From assembly GCF_003441595.1 (NCBI RefSeq), contig NZ_CP031848.1:992001-1056000 (forward strand): a stretch of DNA of 64,000 bases. The letters run 5' to 3'. A program made the position numbers and the translations under genes. The DNA is from Marinobacter sp. Arc7-DN-1. GTDB lineage: Bacteria; Pseudomonadota; Gammaproteobacteria; Pseudomonadales; Oleiphilaceae. Shown here in pieces: positions 9,259 through 18,398 of this stretch. Every line of letters starts with the position of its first letter. Within the stretch, counting starts at the first letter, position 1. The notes under the pieces are model-generated. The model was given only the letters and a program-made list of their open reading frames with translations. It searched no databases and was not told the DNA's origin.

Positions 9259-10973
9259 AACGGTTGATCACAGCGGCTGTCTGTCTTTTTCTTCTGGCGG
9301 CAATCTGGCTGCCGGTCCAGGCGCAAGTGCTCACAGTCGAGCCAGACAGAACCCGGCTTTACGAGGGTGAGGTGATGACCCTGACGGTCAAAGGCAGTAT
9401 GGAAATCGATATCAACCTGGGTAACCTGTTCGATTTCGACATGTCCAACCTGCCCAAACCCGATATCGAGAAGGTACAGCCGGATTTCGAGATCCTCGCG
9501 CAGAACCAGCAGTACAGCATCCAGACCATCAACAACCAGATGGTGGGTGAGATCACCTGGACCTACCAGCTTGCCCCGACAACCACCGGTGAACTGACCA
9601 TTCCCGCCCTCACTTTCAAGGGCGCCGTTTCCGAGCCTGTCACAGTGGAAGTTGTGGACGGCACGCCACCGGATCAGGCGGACACCGGCCGTGACAGCTT
9701 TATTGAACTGTCTGCCGATAAGGCCGAGGTTTATGTGCAGGAGCAACTGATTCTGACCATTCGCCTGTTCTTCCGCGGCAACCTGATCCGGGGCGAACTG
9801 TCGGAACCCCAGCACCCCAATGTCGTTATCGAACCGCTCGGCAAGCAACAGGAATTCTCACGCTACCGTGACGGGGTGCGCTATCGTGTGGTGGAACGCC
9901 GCTATGCCCTGTTTCCCCAGCGCCCGGGCAACTTCAGGCTCCCGCCGATCCGGTTTGAAGGGCAGTCCCGGGACGCCCAAGGCAAGCTTAAATTCCTCAG
10001 GGACAGCGAGGAGCTGTTTGAAATACCGGTCAAGGAGGTGCCATCGCAGTTCACCGGGAAAACCTGGTTGCCGGCAAGCAGCGTAAGCCTGACAGAAGCC
10101 GGGTTGCCGCCAACTCTTGACGTCAAAACTGGTGAAAACATCACCCGGGAAATCCGCCTGACAGCAGCCAACCTGCCCTCGGAGACGCTGCCGCCACTGC
10201 CGAATGCGGTACCACCGGGTTTGAGGAGTTATCCGGAACAACCCGAGCGAATCACCGAGACAATGCCCGACGGTCTTTCCTCATCCTTGACGCAGTCAGT
10301 GGCCCTGGTGCCCGTTGAGGCCGGGCAGATGACCCTGCCGGCCATCCGCATTCACTGGTGGGACACGGAAGCTGATCGCGAACGTGTTGCTGAGATTCCG
10401 GAAAAAACGCTGACGGTAACGGGCCCTGATGCTGCTGGCGCAGTACCGCCGGAGAACACAGCTAAAACAGACGGGGAGACACCCGCAAAAAACGTGGCGT
10501 CCGATTCGCCGGATAACCAGGCTCCGGACCGGACCAGCCTCTGGCAATGGCTCAGTCTGGTGTTGGCGGTGCTATGGGGCGGCACTTTGCTGGCTTGGTG
10601 GCGGTCACGGAGGAATCCGGCAAAACTGCCGGTTACCAGCGAAAACAGAAATGATCGGGCCGCCTTTAACCGACTCATCAAGGCCGCCCGGGACGGTTCT
10701 GCGACAACGCCGGAACTGCTGGTGGAATGGGCCAGCCTGCACACACCCGGTCACGGCTTTCATTCTGCGGCAGACGTTGCCAGCCATTTCCGGAACGAGG
10801 CGTTAACCGCGGAGATCAGAAAACTGCAGGCTCGCCTTTTCGCGCCCGGACACGGCACGGACGACTGGGATGGACGCCCCATGGTCGGGGCACTGGAGCA
10901 AATAAGGGAAGCGACCGCAAAGCCGGAGGCCCGGGCTGACCTGCCGCCGCTCTATCCCCGAGGGCTTGCCTAA
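9252..10973 (+). CDS. batD: BatD-like oxygen tolerance protein
   Basis: BatD family, a secreted/periplasmic multi-Ig-like protein with a C-terminal membrane anchor. Of 573 residues, 1-25 form a clear signal peptide (MVKRLITAAVCLFLLAAIWL, ending VQAQ). The ectodomain begins VLTVEPDRTRLYEGEVMTLT, a typical BatD opening. A single span (WLSLVLAVLWGGTLLAWW) near residue 435-455 is followed by a cytoplasmic tail of about 115 residues. It is last in the operon and ends 16 bases before the converging ccmI stop. Family assignment is good; the molecular role of BatD remains poorly defined. Confidence 0.87.
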   Translation: MVKRLITAAVCLFLLAAIWLPVQAQVLTVEPDRTRLYEGEVMTLTVKGSMEIDINLGNLFDFDMSNLPKPDIEKVQPDFEILAQNQQYSIQTINNQMVGEITWTYQLAPTTTGELTIPALTFKGAVSEPVTVEVVDGTPPDQADTGRDSFIELSADKAEVYVQEQLILTIRLFFRGNLIRGELSEPQHPNVVIEPLGKQQEFSRYRDGVRYRVVERRYALFPQRPGNFRLPPIRFEGQSRDAQGKLKFLRDSEELFEIPVKEVPSQFTGKTWLPASSVSLTEAGLPPTLDVKTGENITREIRLTAANLPSETLPPLPNAVPPGLRSYPEQPERITETMPDGLSSSLTQSVALVPVEAGQMTLPAIRIHWWDTEADRERVAEIPEKTLTVTGPDAAGAVPPENTAKTDGETPAKNVASDSPDNQAPDRTSLWQWLSLVLAVLWGGTLLAWWRSRRNPAKLPVTSENRNDRAAFNRLIKAARDGSATTPELLVEWASLHTPGHGFHSAADVASHFRNEALTAEIRKLQARLFAPGHGTDDWDGRPMVGALEQIREATAKPEARADLPPLYPRGLA

Positions 10974-10989
10974 GAGCCTGCGGGGCCGG

Positions 10990-12258
10990 TCAGTTGGTCA
11001 GCTGCTGATCGATCACAATGGCGACCGGCTCGCCCCGGCCATCGCCCACCGCCACCGGCATATCCGTGCTGCCCTGCCAGTCTCCCGGCTGGGCGCTCAC
11101 ACTTCCGGACCGGCTGAGCCGGGCAGTAATCACCACTTCTTCAGCATCGGAAATTCTGGCTTGGGGTGACATGGAATAGCTGTCGTCCAGGCGTATTTCT
11201 GCAGGCAACTGATCCGCCGTCAGTCTTGCCACTGCCAGCGGTGGCCCTTGCTGGGCGCCAGCCTGGCGTGCAAACAGGAACAGCGTGGTATGCGCAGGCA
11301 CCTGATCCCTGAAAGCTTCAATCAGTGTTACCCGCACGGTAACCCCTGTGCCGGCAGCTTCGGATTCGGCAGCCAGTTCCGGCGGTTTCTCTCCCAACCG
11401 GGTGTAGGCTTCACGTATTCCCTCACGGATGGAAGCAATCTGGGGATGATCCGGAGCGACGGTCTCAATCCGCTCCCAGTATTCGATGGCCTCGCGATAA
11501 TTTTGCTGGCTGAACGCGTTGATACCCAGCAAGCCAAGGACATTAACCTCGTCGGGATTCAACTCACGGGCCTGTTCGATGGCACCAGTGACCTCCTCAG
11601 TCATGGCCCCCTGGCTACCGAAGAACAGCGCTTGGGCGGCGAGACCATAAGCCACCGATTCTGCCCGGTCATCCTCCTTTACCGTGCTGGCCAGTTGCCG
11701 GAACGCCCAGGCCGCATCGTCGTACCGTTCCAGACTCATATAGGTGCGACCCAGCATGGCCCAACCCTCCGGGTTATCCGGGCTGGCTTCAAGGCGCTCG
11801 CGCAGCTGTTCGGAAAGCTCAGCCATCTGAGCCTGCCGCGCGCCATCGGTGGCGCCCATTTCCTGCATGGTGATGAACTGTTCAACCCCGTCCATCGCGC
11901 CCCACTGCTGATACAGGTAGAACGCTGCCGCCGGAACCAAAAGGATAGACACGAGAGCAACGGCCATGGCGCTTCCCCGGCCACTGATGACCGGCCTCGG
12001 GCGCTCGTCCTCCGGCACGTCATCCAGCATGGCACCGGCCAGTTCTTCCTTCAGTTGGTGATAGTTTTCGTCGTCCAGGATGCCGGCCTCATACTCCCTG
12101 TCGAGCTCCTTCATTCTGGAGCGATAGGCCATCAGGTTCTGGTTTTTAAGATCGGTCTGTTTTCTGGTGCCAGTCCGGTGAAAAAACACCGGGTAAAGCA
12201 CGAACGCCAGGGCAATAATGATGAGTACCGTTGCGGCAATCCAGAAAGTTTGAGTCAT
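10990..12258 (-). CDS. ccmI: Cytochrome c maturation protein CcmI
   Basis: Apocytochrome c chaperone of the System I haem lyase module. The 422-residue protein starts with a membrane span (WIAATVLIIIALAFVLYPVF), then the coiled cytoplasmic loop with the family hallmark LDREYEAGILDDENYHQLKEE. A second span (VALVSILLVPAAAFYLYQQW) leads into a periplasmic TPR domain (WAMLGRTYMSLERYDDAAWA) that binds apocytochrome C-termini. A beta-rich domain closes the protein. It is last gene of the ccm operon, 63 bases after ccmH. Confidence 0.93.
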   Translation of the reverse strand: MTQTFWIAATVLIIIALAFVLYPVFFHRTGTRKQTDLKNQNLMAYRSRMKELDREYEAGILDDENYHQLKEELAGAMLDDVPEDERPRPVISGRGSAMAVALVSILLVPAAAFYLYQQWGAMDGVEQFITMQEMGATDGARQAQMAELSEQLRERLEASPDNPEGWAMLGRTYMSLERYDDAAWAFRQLASTVKEDDRAESVAYGLAAQALFFGSQGAMTEEVTGAIEQARELNPDEVNVLGLLGINAFSQQNYREAIEYWERIETVAPDHPQIASIREGIREAYTRLGEKPPELAAESEAAGTGVTVRVTLIEAFRDQVPAHTTLFLFARQAGAQQGPPLAVARLTADQLPAEIRLDDSYSMSPQARISDAEEVVITARLSRSGSVSAQPGDWQGSTDMPVAVGDGRGEPVAIVIDQQLTN

Positions 12259-12321
12259 GGAATTCCAGTCACAGGTTCAGAATTAAATCGGGTAACGGCG
12301 TGAAAGCCAGAAGGCAAAATT

Positions 12322-12801
12322 TCAGGAGGTTCCGTCCTGTTCCTTCTCTGCCAGCATCCTGTCTACACGGGCTTTCTCTTCAGCGCTGAGGGCGGGATTT
12401 TCAGCTCCTGCCCGCCGGGAGCGGATAATCACGACAGCCACCACCAACAGCCCACCGAATACGGCGATCGCAGGTGTCGCCCAAAGCAGGAACGTACGGC
12501 TGTCGAATTCCGGCTTATAGCGCACGAACTCACCAAAACGTCCGACCAGCGACTCGACAATCTCGTCATTGCCGGCACCGCCCTTCATCATTCGGTAGAC
12601 CTCATCCCGCATATCCCTGGCGATTGGCGCGTTGGAGTCGGCGATATTCTGGTTCTGGCATTTCGGGCAGCGCAGCTCGGCGATCAGATTCTGATACCGC
12701 TGTTCCTGGGCCCGGTCCTCGAAATCATATACGTCCGCCACTTCCGCAGCTGCAACCCCGGAGATCAGAACCGCCAGGGCAAGAAAAACAATCCTCGGCA
12801 T
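12322..12801 (-). CDS. ccmH: Cytochrome c maturation thioredoxin-like protein CcmH
   Basis: Periplasmic thiol oxidoreductase that reduces the CXXCH motif of apocytochrome c before haem ligation. The 159 residues comprise a signal peptide (MPRIVFLALAVLISGVAA), the characteristic LRCPKCQNQNIADSNAPIA motif with the two redox cysteines (CPKC), a three-helix bundle and a C-terminal anchor (LWATPAIAVFGGLLVVAVVI). The length matches the short CcmH form that works with a separate CcmI. Its start overlaps the ccmG stop by one base. Confidence 0.95.
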   Translation of the reverse strand: MPRIVFLALAVLISGVAAAEVADVYDFEDRAQEQRYQNLIAELRCPKCQNQNIADSNAPIARDMRDEVYRMMKGGAGNDEIVESLVGRFGEFVRYKPEFDSRTFLLWATPAIAVFGGLLVVAVVIIRSRRAGAENPALSAEEKARVDRMLAEKEQDGTS

Positions 12802-13337
12802 CAGCCATTCCCCTGCAATTCGTTGATTACCGGTTGCAATGTCTGTTCCCAGACCGTCTCATTGATCACACCAACATGGCGGTAACGAACAACACCATCG
12901 GCGTCAATCACGAAGGTTTCCGGTGCGCCGTAGACACCCAGATCAAACCCCAGGGTCCCCTTCGGATCATAAATCGTTTTTTGGTATGGATCGCCCAGCC
13001 GGTCGAGCCAGACCAGGGCATCTTCACGGTTGTCCTTGTAGTTGAGGCCGATGATGGCCACACCTTTTTCCTCTGCCAGCCACATCAGATCATCGTGTTC
13101 ATCCCGGCAGGCCGGACACCAGGTACCCCACACATTCAACAGGGTAATCTGACCGCGAAACAGGCTCTGATCCAGCATGGCATCGGGGTTGTGCAGATCC
13201 CGCAGGCTGAACTCAGGGACTGGTTTGCCAACCAGTGCCGACTCCAGTTTGGTAGGGTCCTTGCCGATGCCTGCAAACAGCACTACGCCAATCACGACGG
13301 CAACGAGTAACGGGAGAAAGAGCAGGAACCGCTTCAT
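12801..13337 (-). CDS. ccmG: Thiol:disulfide interchange protein CcmG/DsbE
   Basis: Membrane-anchored periplasmic thioredoxin that passes electrons to CcmH/apocytochrome. Of 178 residues, the N-terminal anchor is FLLFLPLLVAVVIGVVLFAG. The thioredoxin fold contains the active site WGTWCPACRDEHD (WCPAC), followed by YGAPETFVIDADGVVRYRH with the cis-proline region GAPET typical of DsbE/CcmG. It overlaps the ccmF stop by 4 bases (ATGA), so translation is probably coupled. Confidence 0.95.
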   Translation of the reverse strand: MKRFLLFLPLLVAVVIGVVLFAGIGKDPTKLESALVGKPVPEFSLRDLHNPDAMLDQSLFRGQITLLNVWGTWCPACRDEHDDLMWLAEEKGVAIIGLNYKDNREDALVWLDRLGDPYQKTIYDPKGTLGFDLGVYGAPETFVIDADGVVRYRHVGVINETVWEQTLQPVINELQGNG

Positions 13338-15343
13338 GACACGGCTCCTGCGGAACTGGCGGAGCCGGTGTCCGCAGCCGGCGCAGTGGCACTCACCTTC
13401 TGCTCTGCCCGCTCCCGGATCCGGTAACGACGATCAGCAATGGCCAGGAATCCACCTGCCGCCATGAACAGGGAGCCCAACCAGAGCCAGCGCACCAGGG
13501 GCTTGTATTGCAGACGGATGGCCCAGGCGTCGTCGGAAATGCGTTCGCCAATCGCTACGAAGATGTCCCGGAACAGGCCCGCATCGATATCCGCTTCGGT
13601 CATAACGCTCATACCCACCGAATACTCACGCTTCTCGGGGTGCAGCTCCGCCACACGCTTACCGTCCAGGAGCACGTCAAAGCTTCCGTATTGAGCGGTG
13701 AAATTGGCACCACGGCGCTCACCGATATCCTTGAACACAAACCGGTAATCACCGACGGTCGCCACATCACCGGGCACCATGCGAACATCCCGCTCAATGC
13801 CGTAGTTGGACACCACCGTGGCCCCTGCCATGGTAATCGCCAGGCCCAGGTGGCCGAGCACCATGCCGTAGTAGCTGCGGGACTGGCGCCTGAGGCCGTG
13901 GATGCGACCTTTTCTGGAGGACGACTTGTCCCACAGGTCCCAGAACGTGGCGACCACTACCCACATGGCAGCAAACACACCCAGAAACGCCCAGGGCCTG
14001 AAGCCACCATAGCCAATCACAACGGCCGTGCTGGCGATAACGCTGACCGCCAGGGGCCACAACAGTTTGCGTGCCAGCCAGCCACCGTCGGTCTTCTTCC
14101 AGCGGGAGAATATTCCGGCACCCAGCAACAGGCCGGTCGCCACGGCCAGCGGGCTGAAGGTGAGGTTGAAGAACGGCTCACCGATCGACAGCTTGCCAAG
14201 TTCCAGGTAATCAAGAACCAGCGGGTAAAGCGTGCCAACGGCCACCAGCAGCGTGGCTGAGACCAGCAGCACGTTATTCAGCAGCAGGAAGATTTCCCGG
14301 GACAGCGACCCGTAACGGGAGCGGACATGAACCACCGGCGCCCGGAAGGCATAGAGCGCCAGGCTGGCAATTACGGTTACCGCCAGCAGCGCAAGCAGGA
14401 AGGTACCCCGCTCAGGGTCGGAGGCAAAGGCATGAACGGAGGTCAGCACTCCGGAACGGACCAGGAAGGTACCCAGCAGACTGAGGGCGAAAGTAACAAT
14501 CGCCAACAGCACGGTCCAGCTCTTGAATACGCCCCGTTTTTCAGTGACCGCCAGCGAATGCATCAACGCAGTACCCGACAACCAGGGCAACAGGGACGCA
14601 TTTTCCACCGGATCCCAGAACCACCAGCCACCCCAGCCAAGCTCGTAGTAAGCCCACCAGCTGCCAAGCGCGATTCCCAGCGAGAGGAAGGCCCAGGCGA
14701 CTGTGGTCCAGGGCCGTGACCAGCGTGCCCAGGCGGCATCCAGGCGGCCGTTGATCAGCGCGGCAATGGCAAAGGCAAAAGCCACCGCGAAACCGACATA
14801 GCCCATGTAAAGCATGGGCGGATGAACGATAAGACCGAAGTCCTGAAGCAGCGGGTTCAGGTCCGCACCGTCCGCCGGGACATTGGGCAACAGGCGGTCA
14901 AACGGGTTCGATGTAATCACGATGAACAGGAGGAAACCGACGCAGACCATGCCGAGCACCGACAGTACCTGGGAAACCATCACCGAAGGCAGTCGACGAC
15001 TGAAGATGGCCACGGCCAGAATCCAGCCTGCGAGCATCAATATCCAGAGCAGCAGCGAGCCCTCATGACCACCCCAGACGGCACTGAACTTAAAGTACCA
15101 GGGCAGCATGCTGTTGCTATTGTTAGCGACGTAAGACACTGAAAAGTCATCTGTGACAAAGGCATGGGTCAGGATCGCGAAGGCGAGGCCAACAAACACG
15201 AACACGCCGGATGCCAGCGGCCTGGCGAAGGCCTGGAGATTGTCTCTGCCAGTCAGGGACCCCGTCAGGGGTACTACGGAAAGGAGCACTGCCAACAACA
15301 GCGCGAGTATCAGTGCAAGCTGTCCGAGTTCGGGATACATCAA
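13334..15343 (-). CDS. ccmF: Haem lyase CcmF
   Basis: Large polytopic inner-membrane protein that receives haem from holo-CcmE and ligates it to apocytochrome c with CcmH/I. The 669-residue length is normal for CcmF. The WWD tryptophan-rich haem-handling motif is intact (YYELGWGGWWFWDPVENASL). Conserved histidine-bearing loops such as VHPPMLYMGYVG and WGGHEGSLLLW are present, with many membrane spans throughout. It lies between ccmE and ccmG in the canonical order. Confidence 0.96.
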   Translation of the reverse strand: MMYPELGQLALILALLLAVLLSVVPLTGSLTGRDNLQAFARPLASGVFVFVGLAFAILTHAFVTDDFSVSYVANNSNSMLPWYFKFSAVWGGHEGSLLLWILMLAGWILAVAIFSRRLPSVMVSQVLSVLGMVCVGFLLFIVITSNPFDRLLPNVPADGADLNPLLQDFGLIVHPPMLYMGYVGFAVAFAFAIAALINGRLDAAWARWSRPWTTVAWAFLSLGIALGSWWAYYELGWGGWWFWDPVENASLLPWLSGTALMHSLAVTEKRGVFKSWTVLLAIVTFALSLLGTFLVRSGVLTSVHAFASDPERGTFLLALLAVTVIASLALYAFRAPVVHVRSRYGSLSREIFLLLNNVLLVSATLLVAVGTLYPLVLDYLELGKLSIGEPFFNLTFSPLAVATGLLLGAGIFSRWKKTDGGWLARKLLWPLAVSVIASTAVVIGYGGFRPWAFLGVFAAMWVVVATFWDLWDKSSSRKGRIHGLRRQSRSYYGMVLGHLGLAITMAGATVVSNYGIERDVRMVPGDVATVGDYRFVFKDIGERRGANFTAQYGSFDVLLDGKRVAELHPEKREYSVGMSVMTEADIDAGLFRDIFVAIGERISDDAWAIRLQYKPLVRWLWLGSLFMAAGGFLAIADRRYRIRERAEQKVSATAPAADTGSASSAGAVS

Positions 15344-15383
15344 AGCCCTCCAGAAACCAGGCTGTTAGGTGAAGCGTTTAAGT

Positions 15384-15854
15384 TCAATAGGATACAGTTT
15401 TCGCACTCTCACTGGCCTTGTTCTGGCCTTTTGATGCCTTCTCCAGCGCATCAGCAACTTCCGGCGGCATGTAATTCTCATCGTGTTTGGCCAGAACCTG
15501 ATCGGCCACAAAGCGGCCGTAATTATCCAGTCTGCCCATGGCAACCACGCCCTGCCCTTCGGCAAACAGATCCGGCAGGATCCCGGTGTATTCAACCGGT
15601 ACCGAAGCGTTGAAATCGGTGACCCGGAACTCGACCGTGAGGCTGTCCGGATCCCTCACCACCGATCCCTCCTCGACCATTCCGCCCGCCCGGATTCTGA
15701 CATCCACCGGCGCTTCACCGGCGGAGATCTGGCTGGGGTCATAGAACAGGTTGATGTTCTGGCGCAGGGCATAGGTTGTCAACGCTACAGCGATGCCCAG
15801 CCCCACTAGCAGGAACAGGACAATAGTCAGGCGTTTTTTTCGGATCGGATGCAT
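15384..15854 (-). CDS. ccmE: Haem chaperone CcmE
   Basis: Periplasmic haem chaperone that covalently binds haem and carries it to CcmF. The 156 residues have a basic N-terminus, one membrane anchor ([20 protein letters not shown]), an OB-fold beta domain, and the haem-attachment segment [13 protein letters not shown] with the conserved histidine and the nearby tyrosine. The C-terminal tail is short and charged. It sits 40 bases upstream of ccmF. Confidence 0.96.
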   Translation of the reverse strand: MHPIRKKRLTIVLFLLVGLGIAVALTTYALRQNINLFYDPSQISAGEAPVDVRIRAGGMVEEGSVVRDPDSLTVEFRVTDFNASVPVEYTGILPDLFAEGQGVVAMGRLDNYGRFVADQVLAKHDENYMPPEVADALEKASKGQNKASESAKTVSY

Positions 15855-15868
15855 CAGATACCTGCCAT

Positions 15869-16108
15869 TCAGTCGTGGGAAACGTTTACGCGGGTGAAGG
15901 AAGCCGCAGAGCCGCGGACAGCCTGTTGTTCGCTCCTGCCAGCCTGAAGCTCATAACCGCGCCGGCAGGATTCAATCGCTGCCTTGCGGCGGATTACAGA
16001 CCAGACCATCATCGCGACCATCAGGATGAAGAAGACACCATAACAGGCCCAGACATAGGGTCCGTGGCCTCCCATCACCAGAAATGCCGAAAAGGAATCA
16101 AACGCCAT
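15869..16108 (-). CDS. ccmD: Haem exporter accessory protein CcmD
   Basis: Small single-span membrane protein that helps release holo-CcmE from the CcmABC complex. The 79 residues show the usual CcmD layout: [20 protein letters not shown], continuing into the span, then a basic cytoplasmic segment ([15 protein letters not shown]). Position between ccmC and ccmE, 3 and 14 bases from its neighbours, supports the call. Confidence 0.92.
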   Translation of the reverse strand: MAFDSFSAFLVMGGHGPYVWACYGVFFILMVAMMVWSVIRRKAAIESCRRGYELQAGRSEQQAVRGSAASFTRVNVSHD

Positions 16109-16111
16109 ACA

Positions 16112-16855
16112 TCAGCCCCTCCCGGCCATAACATACTCTTTTACCCAGCGAGTTCGCTGCTCGCGGAGCAGAATCTCTGTCTGCATCCGTAAACAGGCCA
16201 GCCAGCCAAACAGCAGATACAGGCCAAGAACTGAAAGCAGCAACGGAACCCACATGTCCGCGGGCATTGAGGGCTTGTCAGTCAGCTTGAAGGTAGCCGG
16301 CTGGTGCAGGGTATTCCACCACTCCACGGAGTATTTGATAATCGGGATATTCACTACCCCGACCAGTACGAGAATAGCCACCGCCCGGGCCGCCGACTTT
16401 TCATCATTGATGGCCCGGTCCAGGGCAATCACGCCGCCATAAAGAAACAGCAGGATCAGCATGGATGTCAGCCGGGCGTCCCAGATCCACCAGGTTCCCC
16501 AGGTCGGCCTGCCCCAGACAGCTCCGGTAAACAGTGCAAGGAACGTTAATACCAGCCCTACCGGTGCCACCGCCTTAATGAAAACATCCGCCAGCTTCAT
16601 GCGCCATACCAGGGTCACCACCGCCGCTACGGCCATCATGATGTAAACGGACTGGGCAAGAAAGGCGGTCGGTACGTGGATAAAAATAATCCGGTAACTG
16701 TTGCCCTGAAGATAATCCCTGGGTGCGAATGCCAGCCCCCAGACAATGCCCGCCATCAACAGGAGTATGCCGCCCGCCAGCAGCCAGGGCATCAACCGGG
16801 TTGCAATCCCGAAGAACCATTTGGGAGAACCCAGCTTGTGAAAAAATTGCCACAT
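16112..16855 (-). CDS. ccmC: Haem exporter membrane protein CcmC
   Basis: Six-span inner-membrane protein that presents haem to CcmE. The 247 residues include the WWD-type signature [18 protein letters not shown] and the flanking haem-ligand histidine loops (IFIHVPTAF and [12 protein letters not shown]). Length and motif spacing match the family. It lies 31 bases after the ccmB stop. Confidence 0.96.
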   Translation of the reverse strand: MWQFFHKLGSPKWFFGIATRLMPWLLAGGILLLMAGIVWGLAFAPRDYLQGNSYRIIFIHVPTAFLAQSVYIMMAVAAVVTLVWRMKLADVFIKAVAPVGLVLTFLALFTGAVWGRPTWGTWWIWDARLTSMLILLFLYGGVIALDRAINDEKSAARAVAILVLVGVVNIPIIKYSVEWWNTLHQPATFKLTDKPSMPADMWVPLLLSVLGLYLLFGWLACLRMQTEILLREQRTRWVKEYVMAGRG

Positions 16856-16886
16856 CAGATAGTCACCGTCCTACCGTTACCTTGTT

Positions 16887-17612
16887 TTAGCCGTTAGACA
16901 GGCTGATACGCAGCGCTGCAGCCGATGCAAAGGGCGCCAGCGTCAGCGCCAGCACCAGACATGCCCCCATCAGGGCCACGTAGGCACCGACCTGGGCTCC
17001 TTCCGCCGCGGCGGCCACTGTCCCGGTACCAAAAATCAGGACCGGAATGTACAGCGGAATGATCAGCAGGGACAACAGCACCCCTGCCGAACGTAACCCC
17101 AGGGTCAGGGCTGCACCAATTGAACCAATCAGACTCAGCACCGGCGTTCCGATCAGCAAAGTTAGACACAAAACTCCGATGGAGTTCCCGTCAAGATGCA
17201 CCATGACGCCAAGAACCGGCGTCAGTATCACCAGCGGCAACCCCGTTAACACCCAGTGCGCCATGGTTTTCGCCAACACCAGGAGAAACAGGGGCTGAGG
17301 CTGGAGCACCAGTTGCTCCAGCGTGCCGTCATCAAAATCATGCCGGAACAGATGATCCAGCGAAAGTAATACCGAAAGCAGCGCAGCTACCCACAGGATA
17401 CCGGCACCGGCCTCCCGCAGAAATGACACTTCCGGGCTAACCCCGAGGGGGAAAAGGGTTACAACCATGACAAAGAACAATAACGGATTCAGCAAATCCT
17501 GTCGTTGCCGGAAAGCCACCTTCAGGTCCCGGCCAAAGACGCCCCGCATTGCCGCCAGGGCTCCTACTGTATCATCCCGCAGCTTCAGAACGGGTCGGAC
17601 ATCAGCATTCAT
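16887..17612 (-). CDS. ccmB: Haem exporter permease CcmB
   Basis: Membrane subunit of the CcmAB ABC transporter. The 241-residue polytopic protein carries the family segments RQRQDLLNPLLFFVMVVTLF, LFRHDFDDGTLEQLVLQP and LAKTMAHWVLTGLPL. I place the start at the ATG at 17612 because GGTGGAGG lies about 9 bases upstream. That start overlaps the ccmA stop by 11 bases. An upstream in-frame ATG at 17636 lacks such a site, and an internal Met (at 17549) would give the shorter length typical of enterobacterial CcmB. Confidence 0.92.
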   Translation of the reverse strand: MNADVRPVLKLRDDTVGALAAMRGVFGRDLKVAFRQRQDLLNPLLFFVMVVTLFPLGVSPEVSFLREAGAGILWVAALLSVLLSLDHLFRHDFDDGTLEQLVLQPQPLFLLVLAKTMAHWVLTGLPLVILTPVLGVMVHLDGNSIGVLCLTLLIGTPVLSLIGSIGAALTLGLRSAGVLLSLLIIPLYIPVLIFGTGTVAAAAEGAQVGAYVALMGACLVLALTLAPFASAAALRISLSNG

Positions 17613-18240
17613 CAGATGATCCTCCACCCAGAACAATACGCTGCATTCCCGGCATCCGGAGATCGTGGTGGGTCGTCACGACCACTGCACCACCTTCGGC
17701 GGCGCGCTGCCGCAGTAGATTTTCAATTGCGCTAACGCCGTCCGCGTCAATCGCGGTAAAAACTTCATCCAGCAACCACAGCGGTTCGTCGGCTATCAGC
17801 AGTCTCGCCAGGGCCACGCGCCGTTGCTGGCCGGCTGAAAGATTCCGGCAGGGCACGTCCTGAAAGCCGGCCAGCCCGGTGCCCTCAAGTGCCTGGCGCA
17901 GCACCGGGTCTGGCACAGGGCGTCGCCCGGACGTCAGTGCCCGAAGATTTTCCACTGGCGTCAGCAACGGCTTGATGCCCGGCCGATGGCCAAGGTACAG
18001 GGAATTTCTGAAGAATTCTTCCCGCTGGCCGGACCTTGGCCTGCCACACCATAGAAGCTCGCCGGACCAGGCATCGTTCAGGCCAGCCAGCATTCGCAGC
18101 AGGGTGGTCTTGCCGGAGCCGTTGGGACCCTCGACACGGGTAACTGTACCGGGCAGTATGGAGAACGACAGGTCACGGAAAAGGATCCGTTCGTCCCGTT
18201 CGCACTGCAGATCGACAGCCTGTAATAACGGCTCAGACAT
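17602..18240 (-). CDS. ccmA: Haem exporter ATP-binding protein CcmA
   Basis: ATPase subunit of the CcmAB complex that drives release of haem-loaded CcmE. The 212 residues contain Walker A GPNGSGKTT, ABC signature LSAGQQRR, Walker B LWLLDEV and the switch histidine in VVTTHHDL. First gene of the nine-gene ccm operon, transcribed away from the divergent FliK-like gene. The 158 bases between them should hold promoters for both, though none is strong enough to assign. Confidence 0.95.
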   Translation of the reverse strand: MSEPLLQAVDLQCERDERILFRDLSFSILPGTVTRVEGPNGSGKTTLLRMLAGLNDAWSGELLWCGRPRSGQREEFFRNSLYLGHRPGIKPLLTPVENLRALTSGRRPVPDPVLRQALEGTGLAGFQDVPCRNLSAGQQRRVALARLLIADEPLWLLDEVFTAIDADGVSAIENLLRQRAAEGGAVVVTTHHDLRMPGMQRIVLGGGSSDEC

Positions 18241-18398
18241 TAGGGCCCCGTAACCAGGACGATGCGCGTGTGTACGGCATCGGGTGCATTCGTGACAGAG
18301 ACGGCGGATGCGCCATTATTCGCGCATGGCCGGCCGGCGCGGCGTATTATAACGAAAGAGCTTGCGGATTACTCTTGTCCAACATCAAATCAGCGACG

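Noticed and set aside
11248-12303. 351-codon plus-strand open frame
   Set aside because: It is antisense to ccmI with no recognisable domain.
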